Positions 26,001-34,296 of a stretch of 64,000 bases of DNA are shown piece by piece. Every line of letters begins with the position of its first letter. The first letter of the stretch is position 1. A program made the position numbers and the translations under genes. Where the stretch lies: the NCBI GenBank assembly GCA_035582835.1, contig JAYKAV010003368.1, positions 1 through 64,000 on the forward strand, given 5' to 3'. The notes beneath the pieces are model-generated. The model was not told where the DNA came from, did no database searches, and saw only the letters and a program-made list of their open reading frames with translations. Source of the stretch: Phoebastria nigripes. Its lineage: Eukaryota > Chordata > Aves > Procellariiformes > Diomedeidae.

Positions 26001-29000
26001 AGGTAATTGCTACCACAAGCTCTTGTGTTTTATGGAATGATTTCAGGCCAGTCTATTATGTTTCAACTTTCTAACTTTTTGCTTTATTCACCTGAAGCGA
26101 GTGCTTGGTTTTCTTGGCCTCTATGTGTTTTTTCAAGTATCCTGATGATCTGATTAGCTCAGTTTGTGAATTTTCGACTGTTTCCTTGTTTTACAACCTT
26201 TTTACAAGAATAGTATCTTTTTTTCTTGGTTTTAAAATAAATAGTCTGATGCTCCTTGTTTTCTCCCAGTTTTACACACAAGGGAGGAGCGGAGGATACT
26301 GTTGTACAGTAGTCATCTTTACGCCAATTAGTTTCTTAAAAGTTTTGTCTGCTGTCAAATACGGGTGTCTAACAAGGGACATTGCAGCTATTAGATTCTG
26401 ATGGTTTCCTGTCCCATGCCAGGTGCTGGAACGTAATTCAGACTTGTGTGACCCCCTAACAAATTCAGACTGCAGTAAGTCTTCCCTTACGTGCTTCTAA
26501 GTGGTTTTTCTCTAAACAGGTGCAGCATTGGATACAAATAGCATAAGATAAACTCATATAGGAGCCAGTGCTGAAGCGTGCTGAGTGCTCCACAGAAACA
26601 GCATAGCAAAGTACCCCTCGTACTATGTTACTCAGTGAGAAAGATACTCAGCAACTTATATGATCAGTCCCACATCAGATGAAAAGNTGTACAGTTGACA
26701 CAAGTGATATAGTGGTGATATGTATGTTAGGGAGGTAGTATATTCCAGTTCTACTTCTTGATGGTATTGAAGCTGATGATCTGCCAGATAATACTGGCAG
26801 ATATAGTTGTGGATATGATTTTCCCTTGCAGCACTAATGCCAGCTATGACATACCTTTTTGATACCAGTCCTGCTATGTTCGCTTGAAAAGCCTATCTGT
26901 TTTGCCCCTCTTTATTAGATATTGCCTTGCCCAGAAAGAACAAAACAGACACAGCTGGCTCGGTGTGACAGGTTAGCATGATGCACTAAATGTCAGGAAG
27001 GATAGCTAAGGTCTTCTGGTGCCTTAGGGCTTGAGAATGTTTTTGAGACTTTGACTTTTTATCCCATTTGCAAAAGCTCTGACGGCTTCCAACTGTAGGT
27101 TTCTATTGTATAGTAAGTGGAAACATTAATGTAATATCTTTAGATACCTTTTTGCAGAAGCTACACAGAAAACTGGCACTGGTACATGAGGCCCTTTCTC
27201 AGCAAGCAACGCAGAAGGCAGGACCATTTAGTGTGTTTAAGTCTGTGCCTGCAGATACCTTCCTATTGTGGTTTTTTCCCCCACTGTAGCATTCAAATCT
27301 AGTAACTTACCTTTTAAATATTAAATTATCCTAATTTAGTATGTTCAATTTTAGTATAATTTACAGTAATGTAACAGGAATGGTGTATGCCTAGTTAGTT
27401 CCTTCTTTGACAATTGGAAAACCAAGATTCTGGAAGGATGTTAGGAAGCAAAGGGCTATTTCTTTCTTAAGACACCACATTTCTCTTTATCCAGTTCTTC
27501 ATCTGAACTTTTCTCTTCCTTGAAATTAAACAGTGCATCATGGTCTTCTTTAAGAGCTGGTGGTACAACATACTGATTTTTGACTTGTGAAGCTATACAT
27601 GATTTAGGTCTGATAACCTGGCAAACTATTAGCAAAACCCAGCAGTTTAAGCTAGATGGCTCACTGGCAGGGTAAACTTTCTGGGGATGTGGCTTTTCAC
27701 TGGATCAGGTTTTCCCCACTTGCTCACCATATTCTGCTTTGGATAGTGTTTCAGAGCTACTGTGATTTTGGGTTCTTCTCCCCATCTCCAAGCTTTTAGG
27801 AAATGTCTTGAAAGGTGTAGTGTACGTGCATGATTTTTTATTGTGATTGCAAAAACATATAGGCAGCCTTTTGTAGTAACATGCATTATATTTGATATTG
27901 AAATGCTTGCTGAAACACAAGTGTAGACTAGTGGTTTCTACAAATAGTAATTAAAATGTTTATGCCTGTAAAATTTTATGCCTTAAAAATCTTTATGCCT
28001 CCTACCTTGCTGACACATAAGAGAACTCCTGGTGTCTCTGAGTGTTCCCTCTGCCCGGATTTCTGATCGCCAGGCTTTTGTGGGTTATTCCTCCATTTGC
28101 CAGTTCCCAGCAAGACGAAGTGGCATTTTAATCTTGGTTGAAGCTCTTAGTGAGAATATCTGACTTTTCACATCCCCTTGACAGCTATCTCACAGGACTT
28201 AAATCTAGAACCTACTGATTGCTCAGTATTAGAGTTTAGTTACTCTTCATTTACAGGAGGTTGATAATGACATTAGCTTTCTGTTGGCGTAACTCAATGG
28301 GAGAGAGAAATTGTTTATTACCAATAGCTGAAAATCTCTTAAGTATATTGCCTCCACCGATAAATTCACATATCATGTCCTGCTGACAGGCTGTTTTCCA
28401 GGAAATGAGGAAGTTAGAGGGTTCAGATTTGGTCAGTCTTTGAGTTCAAACCACATGCATCAATGCAAGAAGTCTTAACTGAACTCACCATTATAATGAT
28501 GGATTTCTGCATCATGTCATTCCTAGAAAGTAACTTTCAAAGGCAGCACATCTGGAGAATTTCTGGAAAAGGTTCAAAAGAAAATAACGAGCCACAACCT
28601 TTTTTTTTCTTTATGGTGCTAGTGGTAGCATTTCCCTCCTGTTTTCTGTGTTGAGACTCTTTCTTTTGGATGATTTTAAGCAATTCAGTATTTTAGTCTG
28701 TCATAAGAACTAAATTCTGCGCATGCTTTTCCTCCCAGCTGGGGAGTACTGAGAGTTTGTTTTGCTGTTAGCACAAAAGGGTGAGGGCAAAGGATGATTT
28801 ACATTAAGTATAACATTCATGTGTCTCAACGAGGAAAAAGAAAACAGCAAGATAAAAAAAAGAGGGGAAAAAAAGAAAAAGAGGCTTTTGGTTTGAGTGT
28901 ATTGAAGCAGAGCTTTACTAAGTCTGCACAGAGGGAATGAATAGAGCCTTTGGTGTCTTGTCCTACTTTGTCTTGCATTAGTTAATTAACCAAAGATACC

Positions 29001-32000
29001 ACGTTTGGTTACAATGTTAAGAAATTCAATGACAGCCAGAAATTATTTTGGAATTTGAGCTCATATGTCTCCTGTATTAGGTCTGACATTTAGAGCATAG
29101 CGTGAAATACACGGAAGTTCATGAGCTTCATTTTTCTCAAGTATAACAGAAAGTGCTTGAAAGATACAGCCAAGAGAGATGCGCTTTCTGCACAGGAAAA
29201 TGAAGAGCTCTGCCTCTCTTGGGGGTTTTGTGTCTTGGCACGGAGGGAGCTAAAGTGCTGGAGAAGAGTTGGAAAATTGGTATTGAAACATGTCATCTTG
29301 GTGTCATTGTAAATCTGCTGAGCGACTGGCTCCCCTGTTCAGTGGCTCTGTGGGAGAAGGGAGGGATATGGTGCATTTCAGTACATGTGCATGCTTGTCT
29401 GTATGTTAAGCATTTTTCTGTCTTATATTCATTCACAGCTGTGATTAGTGCTCATCCCATCCATTCACTCGATAACCCTCACCATCATTTCCACTCCGGC
29501 AGCCTCGCTTCTCCAACTCGCAGCTATCTCCATCACCAGGTCAACCCGTGGCCGATTGGCACATCCATGTCCCATTCAGACAGGGCCAATTCCACAGGTG
29601 AGATATAAACGATCAGGTAGATTTTGCTTGTAATGGAACAATGAGTGAAACATGTGGAAATCAAAACCTGAAACTTAAGTTGGTCAGTCTCCATTGTGGT
29701 GTTCCATGAGAGGCAGAGAGATGGGTTTAAGTACAGACAAAATCATTGATAGGTTGAGTTTTCTGTAAACAGTTTCTTGTGTAGATCAGATATTGATCCT
29801 TGAGATACGTGATGATGTCCTTGGAAAAGGAGGCTTAATGTCTTATATACAACTTCAAATAGGAAGATTCCTTATTCTAAAGCCTTCAGCCCCGGAGTCT
29901 GAAACATCAGATTAAATCTAATTTGAGCTACTTAATATGATAACTTTTTTCCTCATTAGTTGTCTTTAAAACCGAGAGAGAACAGAAGTCCAGACTTTGC
30001 TACTGGGAGCTGACATTAGTGAATCTTCCTGAAGCACACAGAAAATTGTGGTGATTTCTGTGCAGCATTTTCAGGCTTGATGCACAATCATTTGCAATAT
30101 TTTCGTAATGTCTCCAGTGCTCTGAAAAATTCTGAAGCAACAGTATTGCTAAATTGCACGCAGGTAACATCTTGAGATGAAGTGAATTCTGAGCTTCTCT
30201 AGTTTAAGGTCTACATTTTAATTAAGGTGCCACAACCAACAGCATTGTTTCCTGTTTCCTTATGAAAGCAATTCATGAGGCTGCAAATACACAGACAGAC
30301 GATGCGTTAGAGGCAGAGGTTTCCCTTGTTCTGTTTATACTGCTGAAGAGGCAGCTCTCACAATCCAGATCTTTTCCTGCATGTGGTCTGAGTAGGATCA
30401 CGATGCCCTAAATTCAAGATACCATCTCATTGTTCTCTTAGATCAGGGTGGAGCCTGCTGCAGACAAACAAATGAAGCCTGTGATTTCATTTTAGCTTTC
30501 AGCAAGTAAAGGGATTTCAAGTCTATCTCAGAAAAAAATTTGGCTCCTCTGTATGCGCTACAGTGATACATGCTTAATGTATACCTATTTAAGAATGCCA
30601 ATACTGTGAAATACTCAAAGGTAAAATGAGAATGAAGATTTGTGTTCCGTGCTGTTTGTGAGGTCTTATTGCATGTAGCTGTTTCAGTGCAAAACTGTTG
30701 ATTTGGTATTATGCCTGTGGAATCATTCAGTTCTCAAGCTTATTTTGTCATTAGACAGCCGTTGCCGTTCACCTTAAAACAGGACAGTTACACAGAATTG
30801 GCGTTATTTGCTACACAGATAGTTAATCTGTGAATTCACTTCTTTGCTTATAACAGCGATCTTGGAAAAGGTGCTTGCAAACACTGCTGTTTTGTTTCCA
30901 TCTGCCCACAGAGAACATTTCTGTTAAAGAAAATAAACCACTTTTCTTTTTTTGCCTGTTGTAGAATCTGTTCGAAACACACCTAGCACAGACACCATGC
31001 CGGCTTCCTCGTCTCAGACGTGTGCTGACCACCAGGATCCTGAAAGCACCACAGGGTCTTACCTGGCTAATGCACAAGAAGAGGATTCAGCTCAGAACCT
31101 CCCTACGGCACATGTCCGTCCTTCCCACCCGCTGAAGAGTTTTGCGGTGCCAGCAGTTCCACCAGCTGGTTCCACATATGACCCTGCATTGCCAAGCACA
31201 CCATTACTGACTCAGCAAGGTGAGCAGGGGAAAACTGGCAAGACACACTTAGATTTTAAAAAGAAAATGAGAGAAGCTTCTTAAGGGGCGGGGGTTAGAG
31301 TTGGTAATCAAAGGAAGTATGTCAGAGGCTGGAGTGAATTTTGTTGGTATAATTTTCAAGGCCCTTTTCTTTTATGTACATAGATAAACTAGACAAAAAT
31401 TCAAATTCGGCACCCCATAATTTGAAGTGTTCGTTTTCCTCCAATAGAATCCTTTTTTCCTTTTTTTTTTTCCTTTTTTTCTCCTACTTTCAAGAGCTTT
31501 CTGAATAGGCAAAAGAACTAATTACCTGAGGCATAACTATGTAAAAAATTTATTTCAAGCTCCTAACCATCCAGTTCACTCGGTGAAGACTGCGTCAATT
31601 GGGACTTTAGGAAGAACTCGACCTCCTATGCCAGTGGTAGTTCCCAGTGCCCCTGATGTGCAGGAGACCACCAGGATGCTTGAGGACTCGGAAAGCGTAG
31701 GTACTCTTACACTGCCAGTGGCTTTCTTTGGCAGTGCTTATCAAACTGTGGTGAATCTGTCTTTATATGATACTTGTAAACTTTAGTAATGTCTGCACTG
31801 AGACTGTCAAAGGCAGAGGATAATGAGGCTTCTTACTTCACCAAGTGCCATTGTCTGTTAACCCATATAAAAAAATCTAGTGCAAATACCTTCTACACAA
31901 GGCAGTAACTTCAGAGAATAAGCACTTACATTGCAAGTACTAGTAGTGCTTTCTAAATCTGAAAATGACTTAAGAGCATACCTTCGTTCCTAGTTACACA

Positions 32001-34296
32001 ACACTAAACAGATGCAATGCTTCCATCTATTCCAGTCCACAAGGCCCACTCAGTCAAAAACTGAAAAACCTTCAGCAACATTTGGGCTGAACTGAGGCTA
32101 TTAGCTGAACATAGGGTAACGTTCTCTGAGATTTCCTTTCTTCACTCATGCTCAATGCTTCTGGTTTCTGCTAGCCTATCACAATGACAAGAAGAGGAGA
32201 GTAAAGACAGACACCATCTATAGCACTAGTCTTTTCATTCTTTACAGTACGTAGCGCCTAATGGAGCTTTGGTTTATGACTTGGGCTTCTATATGCAGGC
32301 TTCTGTACTGGAGCTGTAGAAGTGCCCTGCACATCTGTTTTTTGCCTGGTTGTCTTAATGTAAAGAGCATCTTTGTTCACAGAGCTGAAGACCTCCAAGA
32401 GTGCCATTTGCTCTTCTGTACAGCTTAAGGTGTTGTGTTCATGCTTGCTTTGAGATGTCATTTATTTCTGTCTGTTTTGCAAGTGCCTGGATCCTATTAA
32501 AGTCATGCAGCTGCAGCTTCCTGTGCTACTGCAGAGCATCCAAAGTGTCATCACAGATGGAAAATTTAGCATTAATGCCAAAATGTTTAAAGCCATCATC
32601 CCAAATACGTTTTTAGATACTCATATGAAAGCGTTCTGACTTTCTGGGGAAAATGCAACTGTTGGGCTTCTTTGGAAATAGCTTTTAAGAAGTGAGGATG
32701 TTTTGGGTGTCAGGCACTGGAAGAGCTGTTTTCCTTTCAAATTGCAAGCCAAGAAGTTATTGTATTAGCTATTGAATTACTGCTACAGGAAATGCTTATT
32801 TTGAATTATTTTTTCTTTTTTTGCTTGTTTCCTTATTGTCCTTTCCTTTTGTCACATTGTTTTTGTTACCTTCTTGATTTTATTTCTGTATGTGCTGTTC
32901 TAGAAACTATGCATGCTTGATTTGGTGCACTTTTGCCCTTCTGTCTAGTTGTCACTCCTACTTTATTCTTTTTTTTGGTTGGTACCAAAAACATATTTAT
33001 TAGTTTATTCATCAATAAATTTGTAATATTTAAATATAGCCATTAAGAAATTTCTTCATTAATAAATTAGTACAATATAAGGTCACCACAGCACACTAAA
33101 TACTAGTTAAATTATGAGTTTTAAAAATTAGGATTAGATAGTGATTTGAATTGATTCTGCTTTTTTTATGAGAGCCTGTAGGAATGAGTCTGAGTACTTC
33201 CAGCTCGCTGCTACTTATCGTTGTCAATAGTTGGCAGATAATGCGTTAGACACAGGACAGAGACAACTTTTCTGGTACAGTCTAGATTGCTTGGTAAACT
33301 GGAAGGTGCCTGCTGTGTTCATTTCTATTTAAATGAAAGAAAATGTTTGTATCGAGAGGCAAAGGAAGTGAGATCACAGTCAGGGTTGAGGGCTCCACTC
33401 TGGGAAGGACTCCAGTTTTATGGTATGCAATCAGCTGAGCAGTAGCTTTAATATTAGACTCTAGCCAGAAGGTCTAATAAGGTTCCTTAAATACATAGAG
33501 CAGAAACTATCACACAGGAGTTCTGTTGCTTCTGATTTGGCATTAGCAGAGCTGGTATTGGAATACTATGTGCAACCTGGCTCGCCTTCTGTGAAAACGA
33601 TGTTGAGAGAGTGAAGAGGGTTTGGAGAAATGCCCCAGGAACATAAGGGGTTGAAAACTACACAGTACTGGGAAAGACTTGGTCAGCTTAGAAAAGGTTT
33701 TGAGATTAACAAGTTCATGGTATCTATCTGCATACATGAACAGCTATCATAATTCTGTTATTAGTGCAATATAGATGAAGCTAGACAATTGAGGCTAAAA
33801 AGGGAGTATGATTTTTAGCAAGCATAATGATTCTCAAAACAGTTTTATTGAAGTGATTCCTTAGACCTTTTTTTCCAATTAAGCTGGGAAGATTTTTCTA
33901 AAAATACCTACTTTGGTTCAAAGGAAGCTGTTCTCTTGAAGCAGGAATTGATACAAGGAAAACAGATAAGATGATCACAGTCTTAAAAATCAGTGAAACT
34001 ATGAATCACTATTGCAAAAAAATCTGCACTTAAAATAGAGAGTTGTTTCAAGTTATTAATTCCTGTAACTGTTGATAAATCTGCTTCTGCTTATTCATGT
34101 GTCAGGGTCACAATTTGCACCAGAATCACTGACCATTTTTTCTTATTTCTTATTCTGTCCCTCTTTAAAGAAAGCAAGGCACCTTGTCAATAACTTTTTA
34201 CATCTCCCACAGAATTATGAACCGGATGAGCTGACCAAAGAGATGGCCCACCTGGAAGGACTTATGAAGGACCTTAATGCCATCACTACAGCGTGA
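1873..34296 (+). CDS. NEO1: Neogenin, 3' part of gene (last 15 coding exons)
   Basis: Neogenin is a single-pass receptor for netrins and repulsive guidance molecules and a BMP co-receptor partner, acting at the plasma membrane. Fifteen exons (1873-2067, 2889-2984, 4134-4357, 8271-8409, 11152-11259, 14264-14458, 15178-15210, 19869-19937, 20752-20899, 22762-23000, 23709-23801, 29439-29597, 30965-31219, 31560-31696, 34213-34296) have AG/GT borders and join in a single frame of 723 residues plus TGA. Order: FN3 domain 4 (about residues 1-96 of this part), FN3 domain 5 (about 120-217), FN3 domain 6 (about 220-317), stalk, transmembrane helix (about 369-392), then about 330 cytoplasmic residues with P1, P2 and P3 blocks. 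The C-terminus [17 protein letters not shown] separates NEO1 from its paralogue DCC. The four Ig and first three FN3 domains lie upstream of the window. Confidence 0.97.
2068..2888 (+). other. NEO1: NEO1 intron, 821 bp
   Basis: AT-rich intron with a T-rich tract before the acceptor (tttttttccccctttag). No gene, repeat family or structured element recognised. Confidence 0.9.
2889..2984 (+). CDS. NEO1: NEO1 exon: second part of FN3 domain 4
   Basis: 96 nt, phase 1 on both sides. It encodes the last strands of FN3 domain 4 ([20 protein letters not shown]). Donor TCAG|gtaaag. Strongly conserved with mammalian neogenin. Confidence 0.95.
2985..4133 (+). other. NEO1: NEO1 intron, 1149 bp
   Basis: AT-rich. 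A short alternating TA stretch lies near 3889-3911. A single N is at 3740. No coding sequence or known repeat family recognised. Confidence 0.85.
4134..4357 (+). CDS. NEO1: NEO1 exon: linker and first part of FN3 domain 5
   Basis: 224 nt, entering in phase 1 and ending on a codon boundary (TACAAG|gtattg). It encodes the Pro-rich inter-domain linker ([12 protein letters not shown]) and the first strands of FN3 domain 5 with the core Trp of [17 protein letters not shown]3 domains 5 and 6 are the RGM- and netrin-binding pair in neogenin. Confidence 0.96.
4358..8270 (+). other. NEO1: NEO1 intron, 3913 bp
   Basis: Contains only low-complexity tracts that I can name: T15 at 5094-5108, T16 at 5253-5268, A16 at 7391-7406 (next to an N at 7390), C16 at 7549-7564 and T17 at 7997-8013. 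Another N is at 6412. No gene or identifiable transposon seen. Confidence 0.85.
7549..7564. repeat. Poly-C tract (C16)
   Basis: Sixteen consecutive C inside an otherwise AT-rich NEO1 intron. The length of such a run is unreliable in most assemblies. Confidence 0.9.
8271..8409 (+). CDS. NEO1: NEO1 exon: second part of FN3 domain 5
   Basis: 139 nt. Acceptor tttctttcag|ACT, donor TTAG|gtactc. It begins on a codon boundary and ends with the first base of the next codon. It encodes [20 protein letters not shown] and the [14 protein letters not shown] end of FN3 domain 5. Confidence 0.96.
8410..11151 (+). other. NEO1: NEO1 intron, 2742 bp
   Basis: AT-rich, with A15 at 8824-8838, T21 at 9909-9929 and an N at 8695. 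No coding or named repeat content recognised. Confidence 0.85.
11152..11259 (+). CDS. NEO1: NEO1 exon: first part of FN3 domain 6
   Basis: 108 nt, phase 1 on both sides, acceptor tttgtttgcag. It encodes the first strands of FN3 domain 6 ([20 protein letters not shown], then [10 protein letters not shown]). Its reading frame runs on only briefly past the true donor at 11260. Confidence 0.96.
11260..14263 (+). other. NEO1: NEO1 intron, 3004 bp
   Basis: AT-rich intron with a TA-rich stretch near 13231-13277. It also holds a locally GC-rich patch (12880-12960) with a CTCF-like motif, listed separately. N at 12801. No exon or transposon recognised. Confidence 0.85.
12922..12938 (-). promoter_or_regulatory. 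CTCF-like motif
   Basis: On the minus strand this reads CCCCACCAGAGGGCACT, a close match to the CTCF core (CCACNAGRGGGCRSY-like). It sits in a short GC-rich patch of an AT-rich intron. Sequence match only; binding is not shown. Confidence 0.45.
14264..14458 (+). CDS. NEO1: NEO1 exon: second part of FN3 domain 6
   Basis: 195 nt, phase 1 on both sides, acceptor cttttgaatag. It encodes [20 protein letters not shown] through to the ARNSKGMGP loop and the AVQFRTPK end of FN3 domain 6, the membrane-proximal ligand-binding domain. Confidence 0.97.
14459..15177 (+). other. NEO1: NEO1 intron, 719 bp
   Basis: AT-rich, ending in the pyrimidine tract before the 33-nt exon. Nothing else recognised. Confidence 0.9.
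15178..15210 (+). CDS. NEO1: NEO1 33-nt exon in the extracellular stalk
   Basis: A very short exon (33 nt, 11 codons) with acceptor cccactag and donor CAAG|gtaaac, phase 1 on both sides. It encodes [11 protein letters not shown], matching the same place in mammalian neogenin ([11 protein letters not shown]). Because it is frame-neutral it could be skipped without changing the rest of the protein. It is too short to appear as an open frame on its own. Confidence 0.93.
15211..19868 (+). other. NEO1: NEO1 intron, 4658 bp
   Basis: Long AT-rich intron. Open frames here are short and resemble nothing I know. No transposon or structured RNA recognised. Confidence 0.85.
19869..19937 (+). CDS. NEO1: NEO1 exon: juxtamembrane stalk, Gly/Ser/Pro-rich
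   Basis: 69 nt, phase 1 on both sides. It encodes [20 protein letters not shown] and ends PLG. This is the variable stalk between FN3 domain 6 and the membrane, where ectodomain shedding of neogenin is thought to occur. It is less conserved with mammals than the flanking exons. Confidence 0.92.
19938..20751 (+). other. NEO1: NEO1 intron, 814 bp
   Basis: AT-rich; ends in tcaaactcttacag. No other feature recognised. Confidence 0.9.
20752..20899 (+). CDS. NEO1: NEO1 exon: transmembrane segment
   Basis: 148 nt, entering in phase 1 and leaving in phase 2 (CAAAAAAA|gtaaga). It encodes the last stalk residues ([13 protein letters not shown]) and the hydrophobic helix [20 protein letters not shown], continuing AVFC and then the basic stop-transfer [12 protein letters not shown] completed by the next exon. 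This is the single membrane pass and the region of gamma-secretase cleavage known for neogenin. Confidence 0.97.
20900..22761 (+). other. NEO1: NEO1 intron, 1862 bp
   Basis: Contains a perfect 31-bp tandem duplication (22430-22491) and one N near 21763. No other element recognised. Confidence 0.88.
22430..22491. repeat. Perfect 31-bp tandem duplication (two copies)
   Basis: Two identical 31-bp units, 22430-22460 and 22461-22491, each beginning gtaagtactggaagtac. Each unit contains the word agtactgga twice, so the array has nested internal repetition. Confidence 0.95.
22762..23000 (+). CDS. NEO1: NEO1 exon: cytoplasmic P1 region
   Basis: 239 nt. Acceptor ccttcccaag, donor AGAG|gtgagc. It completes the basic KKKR membrane-proximal cluster, then encodes the P1 motif ([17 protein letters not shown]) conserved in DCC and neogenin. 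P1 is used for binding cytoplasmic partners such as WAVE-complex and adaptor proteins in this family. The stretch [19 protein letters not shown] follows. Nearly identical to mammalian neogenin. Confidence 0.97.
23001..23708 (+). other. NEO1: NEO1 intron, 708 bp
   Basis: Ordinary intron; a short open stretch at 23482-23685 has no similarity to the protein. Nothing else recognised. Confidence 0.88.
23709..23801 (+). CDS. NEO1: NEO1 exon: cytoplasmic, Ser/Met-rich
   Basis: 93 nt, phase 1 on both sides. Acceptor ctccttcag, donor CAGC|gtaagt. It encodes [20 protein letters not shown] followed by [10 protein letters not shown]. The SMSTLAGRR and MMPFD blocks have counterparts in DCC. Confidence 0.95.
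23802..29438 (+). other. NEO1: NEO1 intron, 5637 bp, holding a CR1 fragment
   Basis: The largest intron fully inside the window. An old CR1 LINE fragment lies at about 24250-25190 (listed separately). Ns at 24313 and near 26687. The remaining 25.2-29.4 kb shows no exon or identifiable repeat. Confidence 0.85.
24250..25190 (-). mobile_element. CR1 LINE fragment, 3' part, 5'-truncated and degraded
   Basis: The plus strand is the reverse complement of the CR1 sense strand. Recognisable CR1 blocks include the ctgctccatccccttgatca stretch near 24316, the cattctgttggctttttt word near 24491, the ccagtcccagcaccgatacc block near 24852, and the caagagcctttttgaaaagg block near 25017, which on the minus strand encodes the [10 protein letters not shown] reverse-transcriptase word. 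The match runs to about 25190. The frame is broken throughout, so it is inactive. Its divergence suggests an old insertion of a reptile/bird-type CR1. Boundaries are estimates from recalled consensus blocks. Confidence 0.8.
29439..29597 (+). CDS. NEO1: NEO1 exon: 53-codon frame-neutral cytoplasmic exon
   Basis: 159 nt, phase 1 on both sides (acceptor attcacag, donor CACAG|gtgaga). It encodes a His/Ser/Pro-rich stretch beginning [19 protein letters not shown] and ending [11 protein letters not shown]. Because 159 is divisible by three and both phases match, skipping would remove 53 residues and keep the frame. I recall human NEO1 isoforms lacking a cytoplasmic block of this size. Confidence 0.95.
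29598..30964 (+). other. NEO1: NEO1 intron, 1367 bp
   Basis: AT-rich; ends in a T-rich tract (cttttctttttttgcctgttgtag). Nothing else recognised. Confidence 0.88.
30965..31219 (+). CDS. NEO1: NEO1 exon: cytoplasmic, caspase-site and P2 region
   Basis: 255 nt, phase 1 on both sides. It encodes [20 protein letters not shown], then ADHQDPEST, an acidic AQEEDSAQN stretch and the P2-like block [20 protein letters not shown]. The Asp at 31027-31029 aligns with human Asp1323, the reported caspase cleavage point of this dependence receptor. Relative to the human sequence I recall, one residue is missing just before it. Confidence 0.96.
31220..31559 (+). other. NEO1: NEO1 intron, 340 bp
   Basis: Short intron with a T-rich block at about 31450-31480. 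Nothing else recognised. Confidence 0.9.
31560..31696 (+). CDS. NEO1: NEO1 exon: cytoplasmic, Pro-rich
   Basis: 137 nt, entering in phase 1 and ending on a codon boundary (GAAAGC|gtaggt). It encodes [20 protein letters not shown] and [12 protein letters not shown]. The frame runs on into the intron, but the join to the last exon requires the donor at 31697. Confidence 0.95.
31697..34212 (+). other. NEO1: NEO1 last intron, 2516 bp
   Basis: AT-rich throughout with T-rich and TAAT-rich patches (32800-33130). Nothing recognised beyond splice signals (acceptor catctcccacag). Confidence 0.88.
34213..34296 (+). CDS. NEO1: NEO1 last coding exon: P3 region and stop
   Basis: 84 nt of coding sequence. 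It encodes the P3 helix [20 protein letters not shown], then LNAITTA and TGA at 34294-34296. P3 is the C-terminal block that mediates receptor multimerisation and FAK/myosin-X-type interactions in DCC and neogenin. The ending is typical of neogenin, not DCC. Confidence 0.97.
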   Translation, partial: NYEPDELTKEMAHLEGLMKDLNAITTA

